Positions 42,688 through 52,655 are shown, counted from the first letter of the stretch. The stretch is 64,000 nucleotides of DNA from Flavihumibacter fluminis (GCF_021491375.1 NZ_JAKEVY010000004.1:310001-374000), one strand, 5' to 3'. The notes: generated by a model not told the origin, from the sequence alone. Made by a program: numbers and translations.

Positions 42688-43983
42688 TTATTTTTTGCCT
42701 TTTCCCTGTGTAGGTGGAAGATCGATTACAGAGCGGAAGCCGATGTACGATTTAGCCGTATCCTGGTACTCGTAAGAGCGGGTTCCGGTTTGCAGGAAAT
42801 AACCAACGTCTTTCCAGCTACCACCACGTAATACCTTACGCTTCATGCGGGGAGGATCAGAATCCTTCGCGTTGTAACGGATATCAGGGTTCATATCGTG
42901 CTGGAAATTGTAACCACCTTCATAGTAAAGAGAAGAAGTCCATTCTGCTACGTTACCAGCCATATTATACAGACCAAAATCATTAGGCCAGTAGGCATCG
43001 GCGCGAACTGTGTAGAAACCACCGTCTTCCGGATAGTTACCACGGCCAGGCTTAAAGTTAGCCAGCAGACATCCTTTTTTATTTCTCAGGTAGTAGTTAC
43101 CCCAGGGGAACATAGATTGTGAACGACCGCCACGGGCTGCATATTCCCATTCTGCTTCTGTAGGCAGGCGGAAATCAGACTCCTGAGCACGTTTTTTACT
43201 TTCCAGGAAAGAGTTGAGGTAATGAGTTCTCCACTCACAGAAAGCGGTAGCCTGTACCCAGCTTACACCCACAACCGGATAATTTCCGAATGCCGGATGA
43301 GAAAAATAACGCTTGGTCATGGGCTCGTTATAGGAATAGGAGAAATCACGGATCCATACCAGCGTATCAGGATAGATGCGCACATCTTTCTTTACGATGA
43401 ACTGAGAACGGGGCTTTCCTGCATTTTCACGCTTGGAAGCTTCTTTATTATCAAAAGTTTCAGAATGATACACCAATTTGGATGCGTCCAGTTCCTTTTT
43501 ACCGAAGATGCGGTTCTCAGGAGAAAGAATCAACTGGTCGATCTTTTCAATGGTAGCTTTATCGCCCCACTTGATGGTTTTTGCCTTTGCCCAGTCCACC
43601 TGGTCTACCCCGTCAACATTCTTCACAAATCCCATCAACTTGGCAGCTGTAGAATCCCGAACCCAGTTTACAAACTGGCGGTATTCGTTATTGGTGATTT
43701 CAGTGGCATCCATCCAGAAGCCATTAATGGATACCTGCTTGTTACGGGCAGTGTACGCATAGTTGACATCTTCATCACTTGGACCCATGTGGAATGTCCC
43801 GGGTGGAATGTACACCATTCCCGGAGGTTTTGGCATAGAGTACTTGTTGCCAGGCGCTACGCCGTGCAACTGACCATCGTTTGGTAATCCTCCCTTGTTG
43901 GAGTTTTTTCCAAACATTCCGCAGCTTGCCAACATAGATACGGCTGCAAGCGTGCACAACGTGGACAGGTTTTTCATTTTCAT
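42688..43983 (-). CDS. gldK: gliding motility / T9SS lipoprotein GldK
   Basis: A 431-residue lipoprotein (start MKMKNLSTL, lipobox MLASC) with an FGE/SUMF1-like fold: PPGMVYIPPGTFHMGPS, FWMDATEITNNEYRQF, VGVSWVQATAFCEWR, RLPTEAEWEYAARGG and GNVAEWTSSLY. GldK (PorK) forms the outer-membrane-associated ring of the T9SS with GldN. It leads the operon gldK-L-M-N. The start at 43983 is followed by another Met two codons on; an upstream ATG at 44025 would spoil the signal peptide. TATATTTG upstream (44003-44010) is its likely -7 element. Confidence 0.96.
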   Translation of the reverse strand: MKMKNLSTLCTLAAVSMLASCGMFGKNSNKGGLPNDGQLHGVAPGNKYSMPKPPGMVYIPPGTFHMGPSDEDVNYAYTARNKQVSINGFWMDATEITNNEYRQFVNWVRDSTAAKLMGFVKNVDGVDQVDWAKAKTIKWGDKATIEKIDQLILSPENRIFGKKELDASKLVYHSETFDNKEASKRENAGKPRSQFIVKKDVRIYPDTLVWIRDFSYSYNEPMTKRYFSHPAFGNYPVVGVSWVQATAFCEWRTHYLNSFLESKKRAQESDFRLPTEAEWEYAARGGRSQSMFPWGNYYLRNKKGCLLANFKPGRGNYPEDGGFYTVRADAYWPNDFGLYNMAGNVAEWTSSLYYEGGYNFQHDMNPDIRYNAKDSDPPRMKRKVLRGGSWKDVGYFLQTGTRSYEYQDTAKSYIGFRSVIDLPPTQGKGKK

Positions 43984-44002
43984 AATATTAAAGGGTAGTG
44001 GG

Positions 44003-44010
44003 CAAATATA
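44003..44010 (-). promoter_or_regulatory. -7 element of the gldKLMN operon
   Basis: TATATTTG on the minus strand matches TAnnTTTG exactly, 19 bases upstream of the gldK ATG. A convincing TTG at the correct -33 spacing was not found. Confidence 0.45.
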
Positions 44011-44166
44011 ATGCTTTGTCAACATCAGCTTCTTTAGTTTATATTTTACGTCAAGGAACTGATTTTGCTTGTTCCCGTGACAAAATTAACGGTCTATAAA
44101 AGGGGATTATTGTTTTGCACCCCAATAAAATCTTGCCAAATAACCTCGTTTTCAGTCCAAAATCAC

Positions 44167-46272
44167 CTACAAATGTTCCAAAAACCTGTCTACAGCGCTT
44201 TCCGGCCGAAGGCAGTTATAGCTTTGGCATAGATAGATTAGTGTATCAGGGGCGGAGGGCTTGTGGCGCAAAAGCGGGTAAGCGGGGTTTTCCCGGGTGG
44301 CGGATTGAAGTACTTTGTACGGAATAAAATTAGCCATAATTTCATTTCGTAGTACGTCTGCCTTCTCTCCCACGACCACAATTTCTGCACATCCATCTAC
44401 CCAACCCATTATTTCCATCGCCCAGCAACCAAAAGAACCCGGATACCTTACTGCTGAACCTGCCATTACACTTGTCATGGATGCCGACCTCCCAGACCAG
44501 TCAGGCCGTTCAAATATCACACCTAAGTACCTGATATTGAAGGCCATAACCGCATTTCCAGAGGGCTGGGCTCCGTCATATACTTCTCTTTTACGCACGA
44601 TCACATCTGTCTGTTGCTGGTTCGTATAGTAAAATAATGGGCTATCTTCCGAGCTAAAATCCCTAAATATAACTTCTGTTAATTTTTTTGCTTCTTCCAG
44701 TAATTCCGTTCTTCCAGTGATTTCCTGCAGATTTATCAAAGCCTGTACCAGATATGCATAATCATCCAAAAAACCGGGTATCTGTGCCTTCCCCATTTTA
44801 TAGGTATGCAGAATGCCGTTGTCCGGCCCCACAAAAACGCGTAATATCCAGGCCATATTTTCCTCTGCCAGCCGTCGATACCTTTCCTCTCCAGTGGCAG
44901 CAAATGCTTTTGAAAGAGCTGAATTCATAAGGGCATTCCAGGATACTAACTGCTTGTCATCCAATCCCGGACGAATTCTGCTTTTTCTTGCTTCCAGCAA
45001 TCTCTGACGGATTTCCTCCAGGCGAAAATTCAACTTATCCTGATCCTGATCACAATATCCCATTTCTAACAATTCCTGCCTCTTGCGCGATTTTGTCAAA
45101 ATGTTAATTCCTTCCCAATTTCCCTCACTGGTGATACCCAGCCAGTCGCAGGCGAAGGCAGCATCCTTTCCAAGCAATTCCTCCACTTCTCCTTTCTCCC
45201 AAACATAAAATTTCCCCTCTTCCCCTTCCGAATCCGCATCCAAAGCAGAATAAAAACCAAACTCGGAAGACATCAGTTCCCGCTCCAGGAAACCAATTGT
45301 TTCCCGAATGGTTACGGCATATTCAGTTTTACCTGTTAACTGATACGCCTCTGCCAGTACCGAAACCAATAATGCCTGGTCGTATAACATTTTCTCAAAA
45401 TGAGGAACCAGCCATTTATTATCCGTGGAATAGCGGGCAAAACCACCACCTAACTGGTCATAAATTCCTCCTTCAATCATTTTATCAAGACTTAAAAGAG
45501 CCTGCCGGAGAGCGTCTTCTGCTGCTAACTCAAAGGCTCCATCTTTCCAATGTATGCTTTCGACTTTCCTCTTACTGGTAAAACGGGAGGATTTATCCAT
45601 AAAACGGGCAGCATACCGAAGGAGATAGGCTATAGAAAAAGTCTGAGGGAATTTGGGAGCCCGACCAAATCCGCCATCGGTTTTGTCAGCATTCTTTAAA
45701 AGTACCTGCGCCATCTGGGTGAGCTGTTCGACATGAAAATCCGGACCCGAACCGGCTCCCTCGCCAATCCTGTTGGCCTGCACCAAATGCTGGGTTAGAT
45801 TTTCAGCCTGTTGCAACATTTCTCCACGCCTCTCCTGCCAGGCTTTTGAAATAGCCAGAATCACATCGGTCCATGAAGGCAGATTATGAAATGCTTCGGG
45901 AGGATAATAAGTTCCTCCATAAAACGGTCTTCCTTCCGGTGTTAAAAAAACATTGAGAGGCCACCCACCCGAGCCTGTCATGGAGGTAAGTGCGTCCATG
46001 TAAATGTGATCGATGTCCGGTCGTTCTTCGCGATCGACTTTGATATTGATGAATCGGTCATTCATTAGAGTCGCCACTTCCGGATTTTCAAAACTTTCCC
46101 GCTCCATTACATGACACCAGTGACAAGCTGCATAACCAATACTCACCAGGATAGGCCGGTCCAGTTTTTTGGCAGTCTCCAGCGCTTCTTCCCCCCAAGG
46201 ATACCAATCTACCGGATTGTGGGCATGTTGTAACAGGTAAGGGCTAGTTTCTTTCGCCAAACGGTTTGCCAT
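44167..46272 (-). CDS. thioredoxin domain-containing protein, YyaL/SSP411 family
   Basis: A 701-residue cytoplasmic protein. The N-terminal thioredoxin-like domain (about 1-165) has the family's CHWC motif (Cys50-His-Trp-Cys53) within [24 protein letters not shown]; the remainder resembles an (alpha/alpha)6 barrel of sugar-processing enzymes (segments [44 protein letters not shown]). Members are widespread from bacteria to mammals (SPATA20), but the reaction is not established. It lies upstream of gldK with 183 bases between, probably a separate transcript. Confidence 0.93.
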   Translation of the reverse strand: MANRLAKETSPYLLQHAHNPVDWYPWGEEALETAKKLDRPILVSIGYAACHWCHVMERESFENPEVATLMNDRFINIKVDREERPDIDHIYMDALTSMTGSGGWPLNVFLTPEGRPFYGGTYYPPEAFHNLPSWTDVILAISKAWQERRGEMLQQAENLTQHLVQANRIGEGAGSGPDFHVEQLTQMAQVLLKNADKTDGGFGRAPKFPQTFSIAYLLRYAARFMDKSSRFTSKRKVESIHWKDGAFELAAEDALRQALLSLDKMIEGGIYDQLGGGFARYSTDNKWLVPHFEKMLYDQALLVSVLAEAYQLTGKTEYAVTIRETIGFLERELMSSEFGFYSALDADSEGEEGKFYVWEKGEVEELLGKDAAFACDWLGITSEGNWEGINILTKSRKRQELLEMGYCDQDQDKLNFRLEEIRQRLLEARKSRIRPGLDDKQLVSWNALMNSALSKAFAATGEERYRRLAEENMAWILRVFVGPDNGILHTYKMGKAQIPGFLDDYAYLVQALINLQEITGRTELLEEAKKLTEVIFRDFSSEDSPLFYYTNQQQTDVIVRKREVYDGAQPSGNAVMAFNIRYLGVIFERPDWSGRSASMTSVMAGSAVRYPGSFGCWAMEIMGWVDGCAEIVVVGEKADVLRNEIMANFIPYKVLQSATRENPAYPLLRHKPSAPDTLIYLCQSYNCLRPESAVDRFLEHL

Positions 46273-46296
46273 AAAAATGTATTAAGGAGTAAAGGT

Positions 46297-46437
46297 ATGG
46301 AAGAGGAGACGGGAGACAAAGGAGACAGAGGAGACAAAGGAGACGGGGAGACAGAGGAGACGGGGGAATGGAAGATGGAAAAATGGAAAATGGGGCAACG
46401 GAACACGGAGAAATGGAGGAAAGAAGAGAGGCAAAAG
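46297..46437. repeat. purine-rich repeat array R2
   Basis: Tandem 8-9-base units of the form GGAGACARA and GGAGACGGG (about 46305-46360), followed by GGAATGGAAGATGGAAAAATGG units like those of R1. It begins 25 bases upstream of the YyaL-family start codon. Confidence 0.8.
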
Positions 46438-46460
46438 ATGTTGGAACATCCATGCCCATA

Positions 46461-46486
46461 AAAAAAGGTACCGGACCTCCGGTACC
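46461..46486 (-). terminator. terminator after hemD
   Basis: A perfect 8-bp stem GGTACCGG (46467-46474) / CCGGTACC (46479-46486) with loop ACCT. The A-run at 46460-46466 is a T-tract on the minus strand. Confidence 0.8.
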
Positions 46487-46516
46487 AACATATAATTTAA
46501 TCACTTAGTTGCCTTT

Positions 46517-46560
46517 CTTACTTCCTCCATCCTCCTCTGTCCATCTTCCGTCTCACTTTT
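46517..46560. repeat. pyrimidine-rich repeat R3 at the hemD end
   Basis: Degenerate units of the CCATCTTCC/GTCTCAC type (the complement of R1/R2 and heptamer sequence) that cover the hemD stop codon at 46553-46555. Confidence 0.6.
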
Positions 46561-47350
46561 CACCTTTTACTTTCTTCGCCAAGAACTGCTCCAGCGCTGC
46601 TACCATCGAAGGAGCCTGAGGCTGAGGTGCTTTTATATCCAGTGCTAATCCGGCTTCTTCAACGGCTTTAGAAGTATTACTTCCAAATGCACCGATCAGT
46701 GTTCCATTTTGCTTGAACCCTTCATAGTTCAACAAGCTTTTTACACCACTTGGCGTAAAAAGACAGATAATATCATATTCGTTAGAACCAAGAATAGGTT
46801 TCAGGTCATTGAAAATAGTCCGGTACATAAACGGAGTCGCAAATTCACATTTATGTGATTTCAGCCAGTTCACTATATCATTGTCCTGCTGATTTTCAGA
46901 ACAGGGATATAAAAACTGCTCGTTTTCTTTGTGCTTGTTTATGACATCAAACATACTCTTGTTGGTACCGTCTGCACCGTAAAATACCTTCCGCTTGCGA
47001 TAGAGGATGAACTTTTGCAGGTAAAGCGCTACCGCCTCGGTAATGCAGAAATACTTGGTATCCTGTGATACACTGACCTTCATTTCTTCACAGATCCGGA
47101 AAAAATGATCGATGGCATTTCGACTGGTGAAGATGACCGCCGAAAACTGTGCGATGTCAATTTTTTGTTTCCTGAAATCTTTAGCCAGAATTCCTTCCAG
47201 GCTGATAAAGGGATGAAAGTCTAAGGTCACACCAAATTTCCTACCTAATTCAAAGTAAGGAGATTTGTCACTTTCAGGCCTAGGTTGGGTGATCAGGATT
47301 TTCTTGATTACAGGAGCTCCAGCTCCCTTCTTAGCCTCGTTCTTTAGCAT
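46553..47350 (-). CDS. hemD: uroporphyrinogen-III synthase
   Basis: A 265-residue two-lobed protein of the HemD family, cyclising hydroxymethylbilane to uroporphyrinogen III in tetrapyrrole synthesis. Recognisable are ILITQPRPESDKSPYFE near the N-terminus, SAVIFTSRNAIDHFF, and the second-lobe IICLFTPSGVKSLL and IGAFGSNTSKAVEEAGL. This family is poorly conserved, but the Ser/Thr-containing SxxAxxxFF and TPSxVxxL motifs are where expected. It follows DUF4271 and an Omp85-like gene, a Bacteroidota arrangement. Confidence 0.9.
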   Translation of the reverse strand: MLKNEAKKGAGAPVIKKILITQPRPESDKSPYFELGRKFGVTLDFHPFISLEGILAKDFRKQKIDIAQFSAVIFTSRNAIDHFFRICEEMKVSVSQDTKYFCITEAVALYLQKFILYRKRKVFYGADGTNKSMFDVINKHKENEQFLYPCSENQQDNDIVNWLKSHKCEFATPFMYRTIFNDLKPILGSNEYDIICLFTPSGVKSLLNYEGFKQNGTLIGAFGSNTSKAVEEAGLALDIKAPQPQAPSMVAALEQFLAKKVKGEK

Positions 47351-47388
47351 TTGTTATTAAGCTAAACGTTCTTAAAGTTAATTAACAC

Positions 47389-48303
47389 CTACACTATTTT
47401 CGTTAACACCTTATAAATCAACAGTAAGGGTGCTACTTCGAAGGCACAAAGGTATAAAAAAAAGTGGAAACGGCTGGCTTTTAGTTCCCGGGTAATAAAT
47501 CCATAGGCACTTATATAGCGGTAAAGGAAAATTGCAACCACCAGCAAATAGGCTATGGTGGTAGCCACGGTTACCAGGGGCTCATTGGCAAAGGCAATTA
47601 GCATCAACAAGGGTAACAGGAAGATTCCCAGGACTTTATTACAAAGAAATACAATGAAAATATAGGTATCAGTGGTATCCTTCATACGCAAACTCCATCC
47701 GAGAAATTGAAGAATTAAATTTTTACCGACATAAATCACAGAAATGGCAAGGAGAGCGTAGAGGTAAAGTTTCCAAAAACCCGGATTTACAGGATCCTTC
47801 TGGTATTGGTGGAGCAGCATGGCGGCCAGCAAGCCGGCTGAGGCTACAAAATGAATATTCAGCAAGAGGCTGGCAAGCGGCGTCTGCAATAACTGCTCGC
47901 GGATCTGCTTAGCTTTCAAAGAGGCACGGAAAAACACTTTGAACATATTGTCCAGGTACCTTCCAAAGCTAAGTTTGACCAGTGCCAGCAGTAACAGTAA
48001 ACCAGCCAGTAAATAAAACAAACCATCCTTCCCTCTTTCTTTTTTGGGAATTATAGTCCTATACACTCCCTTTTTGACGAAATTGAAATAGGGGTGCGAT
48101 TGCAACACTTTCTGATAACCTGAACTACTAAAATCAAGGGGCTCCATAATTCGAGGTATGATAGGAACAATAACCGAATCAGTTATAACCGGGGACACCC
48201 TCTGCTGGCTGTCCGGCCGAACGATAACAGAACTGTCTTGTGCCTGTAGCACACCTGCCAGCAGCATCCAGCAACAAATAAAAAGAGGGGAAAGGAATCG
48301 CAT
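47389..48303 (-). CDS. DUF4271 membrane protein
   Basis: A 304-residue protein with an N-terminal signal or anchor (about 4-21), a Pro/Ile-rich periplasmic stretch with PRIMEPLDF, and about seven membrane segments in the C-terminal two thirds. It fits DUF4271, a Bacteroidota family usually found next to hemD as it is here. The function is unknown; a link to tetrapyrrole synthesis is based only on conserved neighbourhood. It begins 17 bases after the Omp85-like gene ends. Confidence 0.85.
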   Translation of the reverse strand: MRFLSPLFICCWMLLAGVLQAQDSSVIVRPDSQQRVSPVITDSVIVPIIPRIMEPLDFSSSGYQKVLQSHPYFNFVKKGVYRTIIPKKERGKDGLFYLLAGLLLLLALVKLSFGRYLDNMFKVFFRASLKAKQIREQLLQTPLASLLLNIHFVASAGLLAAMLLHQYQKDPVNPGFWKLYLYALLAISVIYVGKNLILQFLGWSLRMKDTTDTYIFIVFLCNKVLGIFLLPLLMLIAFANEPLVTVATTIAYLLVVAIFLYRYISAYGFITRELKASRFHFFLYLCAFEVAPLLLIYKVLTKIV

Positions 48304-48320
48304 GATGATCAGGCTGCAAT

Positions 48321-50183
48321 TTAGAAATAATTCACATAGCCCAGATGAATCTTGGTTTGGCGCAGGTTAAACGGACTGTCATCCCGTTTTCCGGCCGCCA
48401 GCGAGAGATTAAAAAATCCGGCTGCAGTTTCAAATGCGAGTCCAAGGCCTGCCCCCAGAAGCCGGTTGTTGCTTTGCCCCAATGAACTTTTATTGGAAGT
48501 GAACCCCAAATCCGCAAATCCGAAAAAATAAGAATTTACGCCAACCAGATACCGGTATTCCAGGGTATTCACCAAATAACGGGAAGAAAAAATGCTTTCC
48601 TCATCGAAGCCTCTCATCAGTTTGTAGCCACCTATCTGGAAGAGCTCGTTGCGATACAATGATGGACTCTGCACCCAGCCACCTGTACTCAATAATTGAA
48701 GGGTAGCCTGCCTGCCAAGAGGAATGAATTTTGCCAGCCTGGCCCTGATCCGAAACTGGTACGACTTTAAATCAATCGTATCATACAGGGATGCATAATT
48801 AAAGGACTGATCTTTGATGTCCAACACCGCATTACTGGGTTTTATGGTTCGGGTTCCTGCAGTAACAGATCCAAATACTTCCCATCCGCGCCTCGGATTC
48901 CTGCGGTAATTGGTTGTAAACAATTCATAATCCACACCCAGATTTACGATACTCATATCGATATCATTCGGCAGGCGTTTGGTTGCTTTAATTCGGTTGG
49001 TATCTACATTTACCAGGTTGGTCCGGAATAATTGTAAAAAAACTTTTCCTGTCTGACGAGAAGAAACAGCGTATTGAACACCCAACTGGGCATTAATATT
49101 CAGAAAAGAGCTGTCTTTCTTGAAGAGGTCAAACTGGGTACTGATTCCAAAAGCGGATCCAAATAAATAAGGTTGTTGATAAAGCAGGTTCAGGCGGGGC
49201 GATTGAATCTGTAATTGCTGCCAGTTCACACCAATCGTTTCGCCATTTCCAAGCGCGTTTTTTAGATTCAGATTCGCTTCTCCCGTTACCTGGAATTTAT
49301 TCTGTCCGGCTGTATTGGTGGTGGGCAGTAACCCAATAAGTACATTGATCTGGCTGCTTTTTTGGGGTTCCAGGAACAGATCGAGAATCGCACCATTTCC
49401 ACCAAAACGGATGGCCCATGGTTTTTGTTCCTGCAAAAAGGGTAATTCCCGAATTCGAATACTTACGTTCTCAAATGACTGCTTTCGAAAGGGCATTCCT
49501 TTTGGAAGATCCAGGTACCGGTGCAGGAAGTTTTCCGAAATACTTGCCTTCCCAAGCACACGGATACTATCGAGTTTATAGGGCAACCCTTTCTGGATAG
49601 TCAGTTTTCCGCCAACATATGCAGTATCCGGACCTGCTTCATTCAATTCCAGGCTATCCAATTGAACGGAAGCAAAAGGATAACCATTATTATAGAGATG
49701 AGTCAGCAGTTTTTGCTGTATAGATTCAAGTTGACCCGTGGAAAAAACGGTGGCTGTTCTGGATGATCTGGCCGACCTGTTACGCTGGAAGGATAATTGA
49801 AGTTTACGGGTCAGGGAATCCATTTCCAATCCTGCAGCAAGCAACTCCCCTGCTGTCATTCCTTCCACCCGAATGGCTCCCCAATGATATTGCTGACCAA
49901 GAAAAAGATAGACGGTTGTCAGGCTGTCCGATTCGCGGATGCTGTCAATGGATGCAGTAGCAAATCCCTGCAGAGCAAGGAGGGAATCCAGCTTTAAAAC
50001 ATATTGAAAACAGCTAACCCGATCTGGAAAACTGGTTTTGATAGATCCTGGGATTTGTATGGAGCTGGAAGAATCGATGCGCTTCACCTGCAGTTGATGT
50101 GAAGCAGGTTGGGCAGCCACTGAAATGGCGAATAGCATCCAACCTGCCAAAAGCAGGATCTTTTTGCGGCATACGATCTTCAT
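48321..50183 (-). CDS. BamA/TamA-like (Omp85) outer membrane protein
   Basis: A 620-residue protein from the ATG at 50183: signal peptide (about 1-25, ending SVAAQ), N-terminal POTRA-like segments (about 80-280, with LTIQKGLPYKLDSIRVLGKASISENFLHRYLDLPKGMPF), and a C-terminal 16-strand barrel (about 300-620). The barrel contains GGYKLMRGFDEESIFSSRYLVNTLEYRYLV, an RGF motif characteristic of Omp85 barrels, and ends in a terminal aromatic (HLGYVNYF). Too short for BamA itself; more like TamA or a surface-antigen variant. It is first in the run with DUF4271 and hemD. Confidence 0.85.
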   Translation of the reverse strand: MKIVCRKKILLLAGWMLFAISVAAQPASHQLQVKRIDSSSSIQIPGSIKTSFPDRVSCFQYVLKLDSLLALQGFATASIDSIRESDSLTTVYLFLGQQYHWGAIRVEGMTAGELLAAGLEMDSLTRKLQLSFQRNRSARSSRTATVFSTGQLESIQQKLLTHLYNNGYPFASVQLDSLELNEAGPDTAYVGGKLTIQKGLPYKLDSIRVLGKASISENFLHRYLDLPKGMPFRKQSFENVSIRIRELPFLQEQKPWAIRFGGNGAILDLFLEPQKSSQINVLIGLLPTTNTAGQNKFQVTGEANLNLKNALGNGETIGVNWQQLQIQSPRLNLLYQQPYLFGSAFGISTQFDLFKKDSSFLNINAQLGVQYAVSSRQTGKVFLQLFRTNLVNVDTNRIKATKRLPNDIDMSIVNLGVDYELFTTNYRRNPRRGWEVFGSVTAGTRTIKPSNAVLDIKDQSFNYASLYDTIDLKSYQFRIRARLAKFIPLGRQATLQLLSTGGWVQSPSLYRNELFQIGGYKLMRGFDEESIFSSRYLVNTLEYRYLVGVNSYFFGFADLGFTSNKSSLGQSNNRLLGAGLGLAFETAAGFFNLSLAAGKRDDSPFNLRQTKIHLGYVNYF

Positions 50184-50252
50184 CAATAGTAATCCCCTCA
50201 TCTCGGCAGTAAAATAACGTTTTAGCAGGAATCTGAATTGCCCTGGCATGGT

Positions 50253-50260
50253 TAACTTTG
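50253..50260 (+). promoter_or_regulatory. -7 element of hemW
   Basis: TAACTTTG matches TAnnTTTG exactly, 16 bases upstream of the TTG start of hemW, predicting a very short leader. Confidence 0.4.
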
Positions 50261-50276
50261 CGGGTTACTATCAACT

Positions 50277-51416
50277 TTGGCTGGAATTTATATACATATC
50301 CCCTTTTGCCGAAAGGCCTGCCACTATTGCAATTTTCATTTTTCCACGCAACTGGATAACAAACTGCGGATGGCGAATGCAATTGCCAGGGAGTTAACGG
50401 AACGGGCTCCCATCTGGCAGGCTCATCCGATTGAAACCCTGTATTTCGGAGGAGGCACACCATCTCTTTTAAGTCAGGAAGAATTAAACACCTTACTGAG
50501 CGTGGTTCGCGATCAGTTTAATCTATCCCCAACAGCTGAAATTACACTGGAAGCAAATCCGGATGACCTTACTTCCCCTGCACTCGATTCCTGGCAAGCG
50601 GCTGGAATCAACCGCCTAAGTATCGGCATTCAATCTTTTCATGAAACGGATTTACGCTGGATGAACAGGGCCCATACTGCAGTGGAAGCAAGGGAAGGTT
50701 TAAAACGGGTGCAGGCGGCCGGTTTTGAAAATTTCAGTATCGATTTGATATATGGTACGCCCGGGTTATCAGATGAAGCCTGGATGGAAAACCTGCAGAT
50801 CGCCATCAGTAGCCGGGTTCCGCATCTATCCTGTTATGCTTTAACCGTAGAAGAGAAAACAGCCCTGGCACACCTGGTCAAATCAGGACGCATGCCAGAT
50901 ACCGACCCGGAACAACAGAGCCGGCATTTTCTGTTGCTGATGGAAACCGTACGCAAATCAGGCTATGAGCATTATGAAATTTCCAATTTTGCCCTACCCG
51001 GATACCGCAGTCGCCACAACAGTTCCTATTGGAGCGGGAAACTTTATCTGGGTGCCGGACCGGGTGCACATTCCTTTGATGGCCACAGCAGAAGATGGAA
51101 TATTTCCAACAATGCGCTCTATATTAAAGCGATTGAAACGGGAGAAAACTTTCATGAGGAAGAAGTGCTTACCAAAGAAAACCGCCGACATGAATATATT
51201 ATGACGGCTCTCCGAACAGTTGAGGGCCTTGATATGAAATATTATACCGACCAATATGGTTTGTCGGAAACGAAATTGCTCGAAAAAAAACTTAATCAAT
51301 ACCTGGAATTAACCAGAAAAGAAGGGCCAGACCGTCTTGTTTTTAGCAGCGACAGGATACAACTTACAGATGAGGGAAAACTTTTTGCTGACGGAATTGC
51401 CAGTTTCTTCTTCTAA
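50277..51416 (+). CDS. hemW: HemW-like radical SAM haem chaperone
   Basis: A 379-residue radical SAM protein. The iron-sulfur motif CxxxCxxC is Cys11, Cys15, Cys18 (IHIPFCRKACHYCNFHF), followed by the GGG(T)P SAM-binding segment (YFGGGTPSLL) and the C-terminal HemW domain (HNSSYWSGKLYLGAGPGAHSFDG). HemW-type proteins lacking the extra cysteine of HemN (CxxxCxxCxC) act as haem chaperones rather than coproporphyrinogen oxidases; here the residue after CNF is His, in line with HemW. The start is TTG at 50277, giving the family's standard M-A-G-I-Y-I-H-I-P-F beginning; no in-frame ATG is available upstream. Confidence 0.93.
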   Translation: MAGIYIHIPFCRKACHYCNFHFSTQLDNKLRMANAIARELTERAPIWQAHPIETLYFGGGTPSLLSQEELNTLLSVVRDQFNLSPTAEITLEANPDDLTSPALDSWQAAGINRLSIGIQSFHETDLRWMNRAHTAVEAREGLKRVQAAGFENFSIDLIYGTPGLSDEAWMENLQIAISSRVPHLSCYALTVEEKTALAHLVKSGRMPDTDPEQQSRHFLLLMETVRKSGYEHYEISNFALPGYRSRHNSSYWSGKLYLGAGPGAHSFDGHSRRWNISNNALYIKAIETGENFHEEEVLTKENRRHEYIMTALRTVEGLDMKYYTDQYGLSETKLLEKKLNQYLELTRKEGPDRLVFSSDRIQLTDEGKLFADGIASFFF

Positions 51417-51434
51417 AAATGAAACGTCTGAAAA

Positions 51435-51542
51435 TCAGGAACTGCTTTTTTCACTGGAAATATGCAGCCAGGCCTGTCGTACAAGGACAATTACCAAAAC
51501 CACCAGCATGGCAGAACCGTATATTGAGAAACTTACAGGCAT
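51435..51542 (-). CDS. possible 35-residue single-span membrane protein
   Basis: A short frame downstream of gpsA on the same strand, reading MPVSFSIYGSAMLVVLVI followed by VLVRQAW and a serine-rich tail. It would be one transmembrane helix (about 6-21) with a positively charged flank, a common shape for small membrane proteins. It occupies otherwise empty space between hemW and gpsA. Nothing but the hydrophobic composition and position supports it, so it may be chance. Confidence 0.3.
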   Translation of the reverse strand: MPVSFSIYGSAMLVVLVIVLVRQAWLHISSEKSSS

Positions 51543-51613
51543 TACATTAAAGATAACTTTTTCAAGTGATACGTTGCACAGGCGTGAGATATGTATTAAC
51601 AGCTGCCTGACAA

Positions 51614-52651
51614 CTAGATTAGCACCTCTTCAATAAGTTTAAAACCGGCTGAAGGGGCAAGCTGCTGCCACAGTATGCGATAGATGGCCGAAGCAATGGG
51701 CATATCGGCACCAACCTGTTGATTAAGCAGAAAAATACTTCTGCTTGCATTGTAACCTTCCGCCACCATATTCATTTCGAGTTGGGCACTTATTACAGAA
51801 TATCCTTTACCGATCATGTTACCAAAGGTTCGATTTCTGCTATAAAGAGAATAACAGGTTACCAGCAAGTCACCCAGGTAAACTGATGCAGCATAATTTG
51901 CATCTTTTTTATGAGTAATCGGATCTTCGCCCTGGTGAGAGCCAACTTCCATGCGCTGAACCCCTACTTTTTTTAAAAAACCAGCCATTTCATCCGCACA
52001 ATTCGCTATGAATACACTTTGAAAATTATCTCCATATTCCAGTCCGTGTGCAATACCGGCCCCAAGCGCATAAATATTTTTAAGAATGGCTGCATATTGC
52101 ACCCCTATCACATCTGTATTCACAAGGGTATTGATGTACCAGGTCTTGAAATTCGAAGCAACCTCATGTGCCTTTTCTTCCGAAAGGCCGGAAAAGGTCA
52201 AATAGGACAAACGTTCTCTGGCTACTTCTTCAGCATGGCAGGGCCCCATAACCGTATAATAGTAAGAAAGTGGTAATTGAAAGCGTTCCAGCAACCATTC
52301 ATTAATAAGAATATTTCGGTCCGGCATCATGCCTTTAACAGCTGAAACCAACACCTTACCCTCCAGGTCGGCAGCTGTTAATCCGGTTAGTGTTTCTTCA
52401 ATATAAGCAGAAGGAACAGCCAGGACCAGGCAATCACAGGCTTTCACCATTTCAGTTATGGATAGATGTAAGTGAAGCTTCGTAATATCAAAACTGGCTG
52501 CTGATAAATAATTCGGATTGTGCTTGCGGTGAATTAAGTGCTGCCGAATGGATTCACTGCGAACCAGCCAATGAATCGGATTACCGTTATCAGTTACGAT
52601 TTTGGCCAAAGCAGTTGCCCAGCTACCACTCCCTATGATTCCGAGCTGCAT
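51614..52651 (-). CDS. gpsA: glycerol-3-phosphate dehydrogenase [NAD(P)+]
   Basis: A 345-residue enzyme reducing dihydroxyacetone phosphate to sn-glycerol-3-phosphate for phospholipid synthesis. The Rossmann motif GSGSWATALAKI is at residues 6-17; VLAVPSAY, VSAVKGM, the catalytic lysine region (QYAAILKNIYALGAGIAHGLEYGDN) and NRTFGNMIGKGYS match GpsA. The C-terminal helical domain is complete. It begins four bases after the adaptor gene ends, so it is probably co-transcribed with the efflux genes although functionally unrelated. Confidence 0.95.
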   Translation of the reverse strand: MQLGIIGSGSWATALAKIVTDNGNPIHWLVRSESIRQHLIHRKHNPNYLSAASFDITKLHLHLSITEMVKACDCLVLAVPSAYIEETLTGLTAADLEGKVLVSAVKGMMPDRNILINEWLLERFQLPLSYYYTVMGPCHAEEVARERLSYLTFSGLSEEKAHEVASNFKTWYINTLVNTDVIGVQYAAILKNIYALGAGIAHGLEYGDNFQSVFIANCADEMAGFLKKVGVQRMEVGSHQGEDPITHKKDANYAASVYLGDLLVTCYSLYSRNRTFGNMIGKGYSVISAQLEMNMVAEGYNASRSIFLLNQQVGADMPIASAIYRILWQQLAPSAGFKLIEEVLI

Positions 52652-52655
52652 GGAT

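Noticed and set aside
46209-46504. Ser/Pro/Leu-rich frames upstream of the YyaL-family gene
   Set aside because: They are direct translations of repeat R2 in three frames, not genes.
51337-51636. Plus-strand frame overlapping the hemW end
   Set aside because: It overlaps hemW in another frame and gpsA on the other strand, with no recognisable domain.
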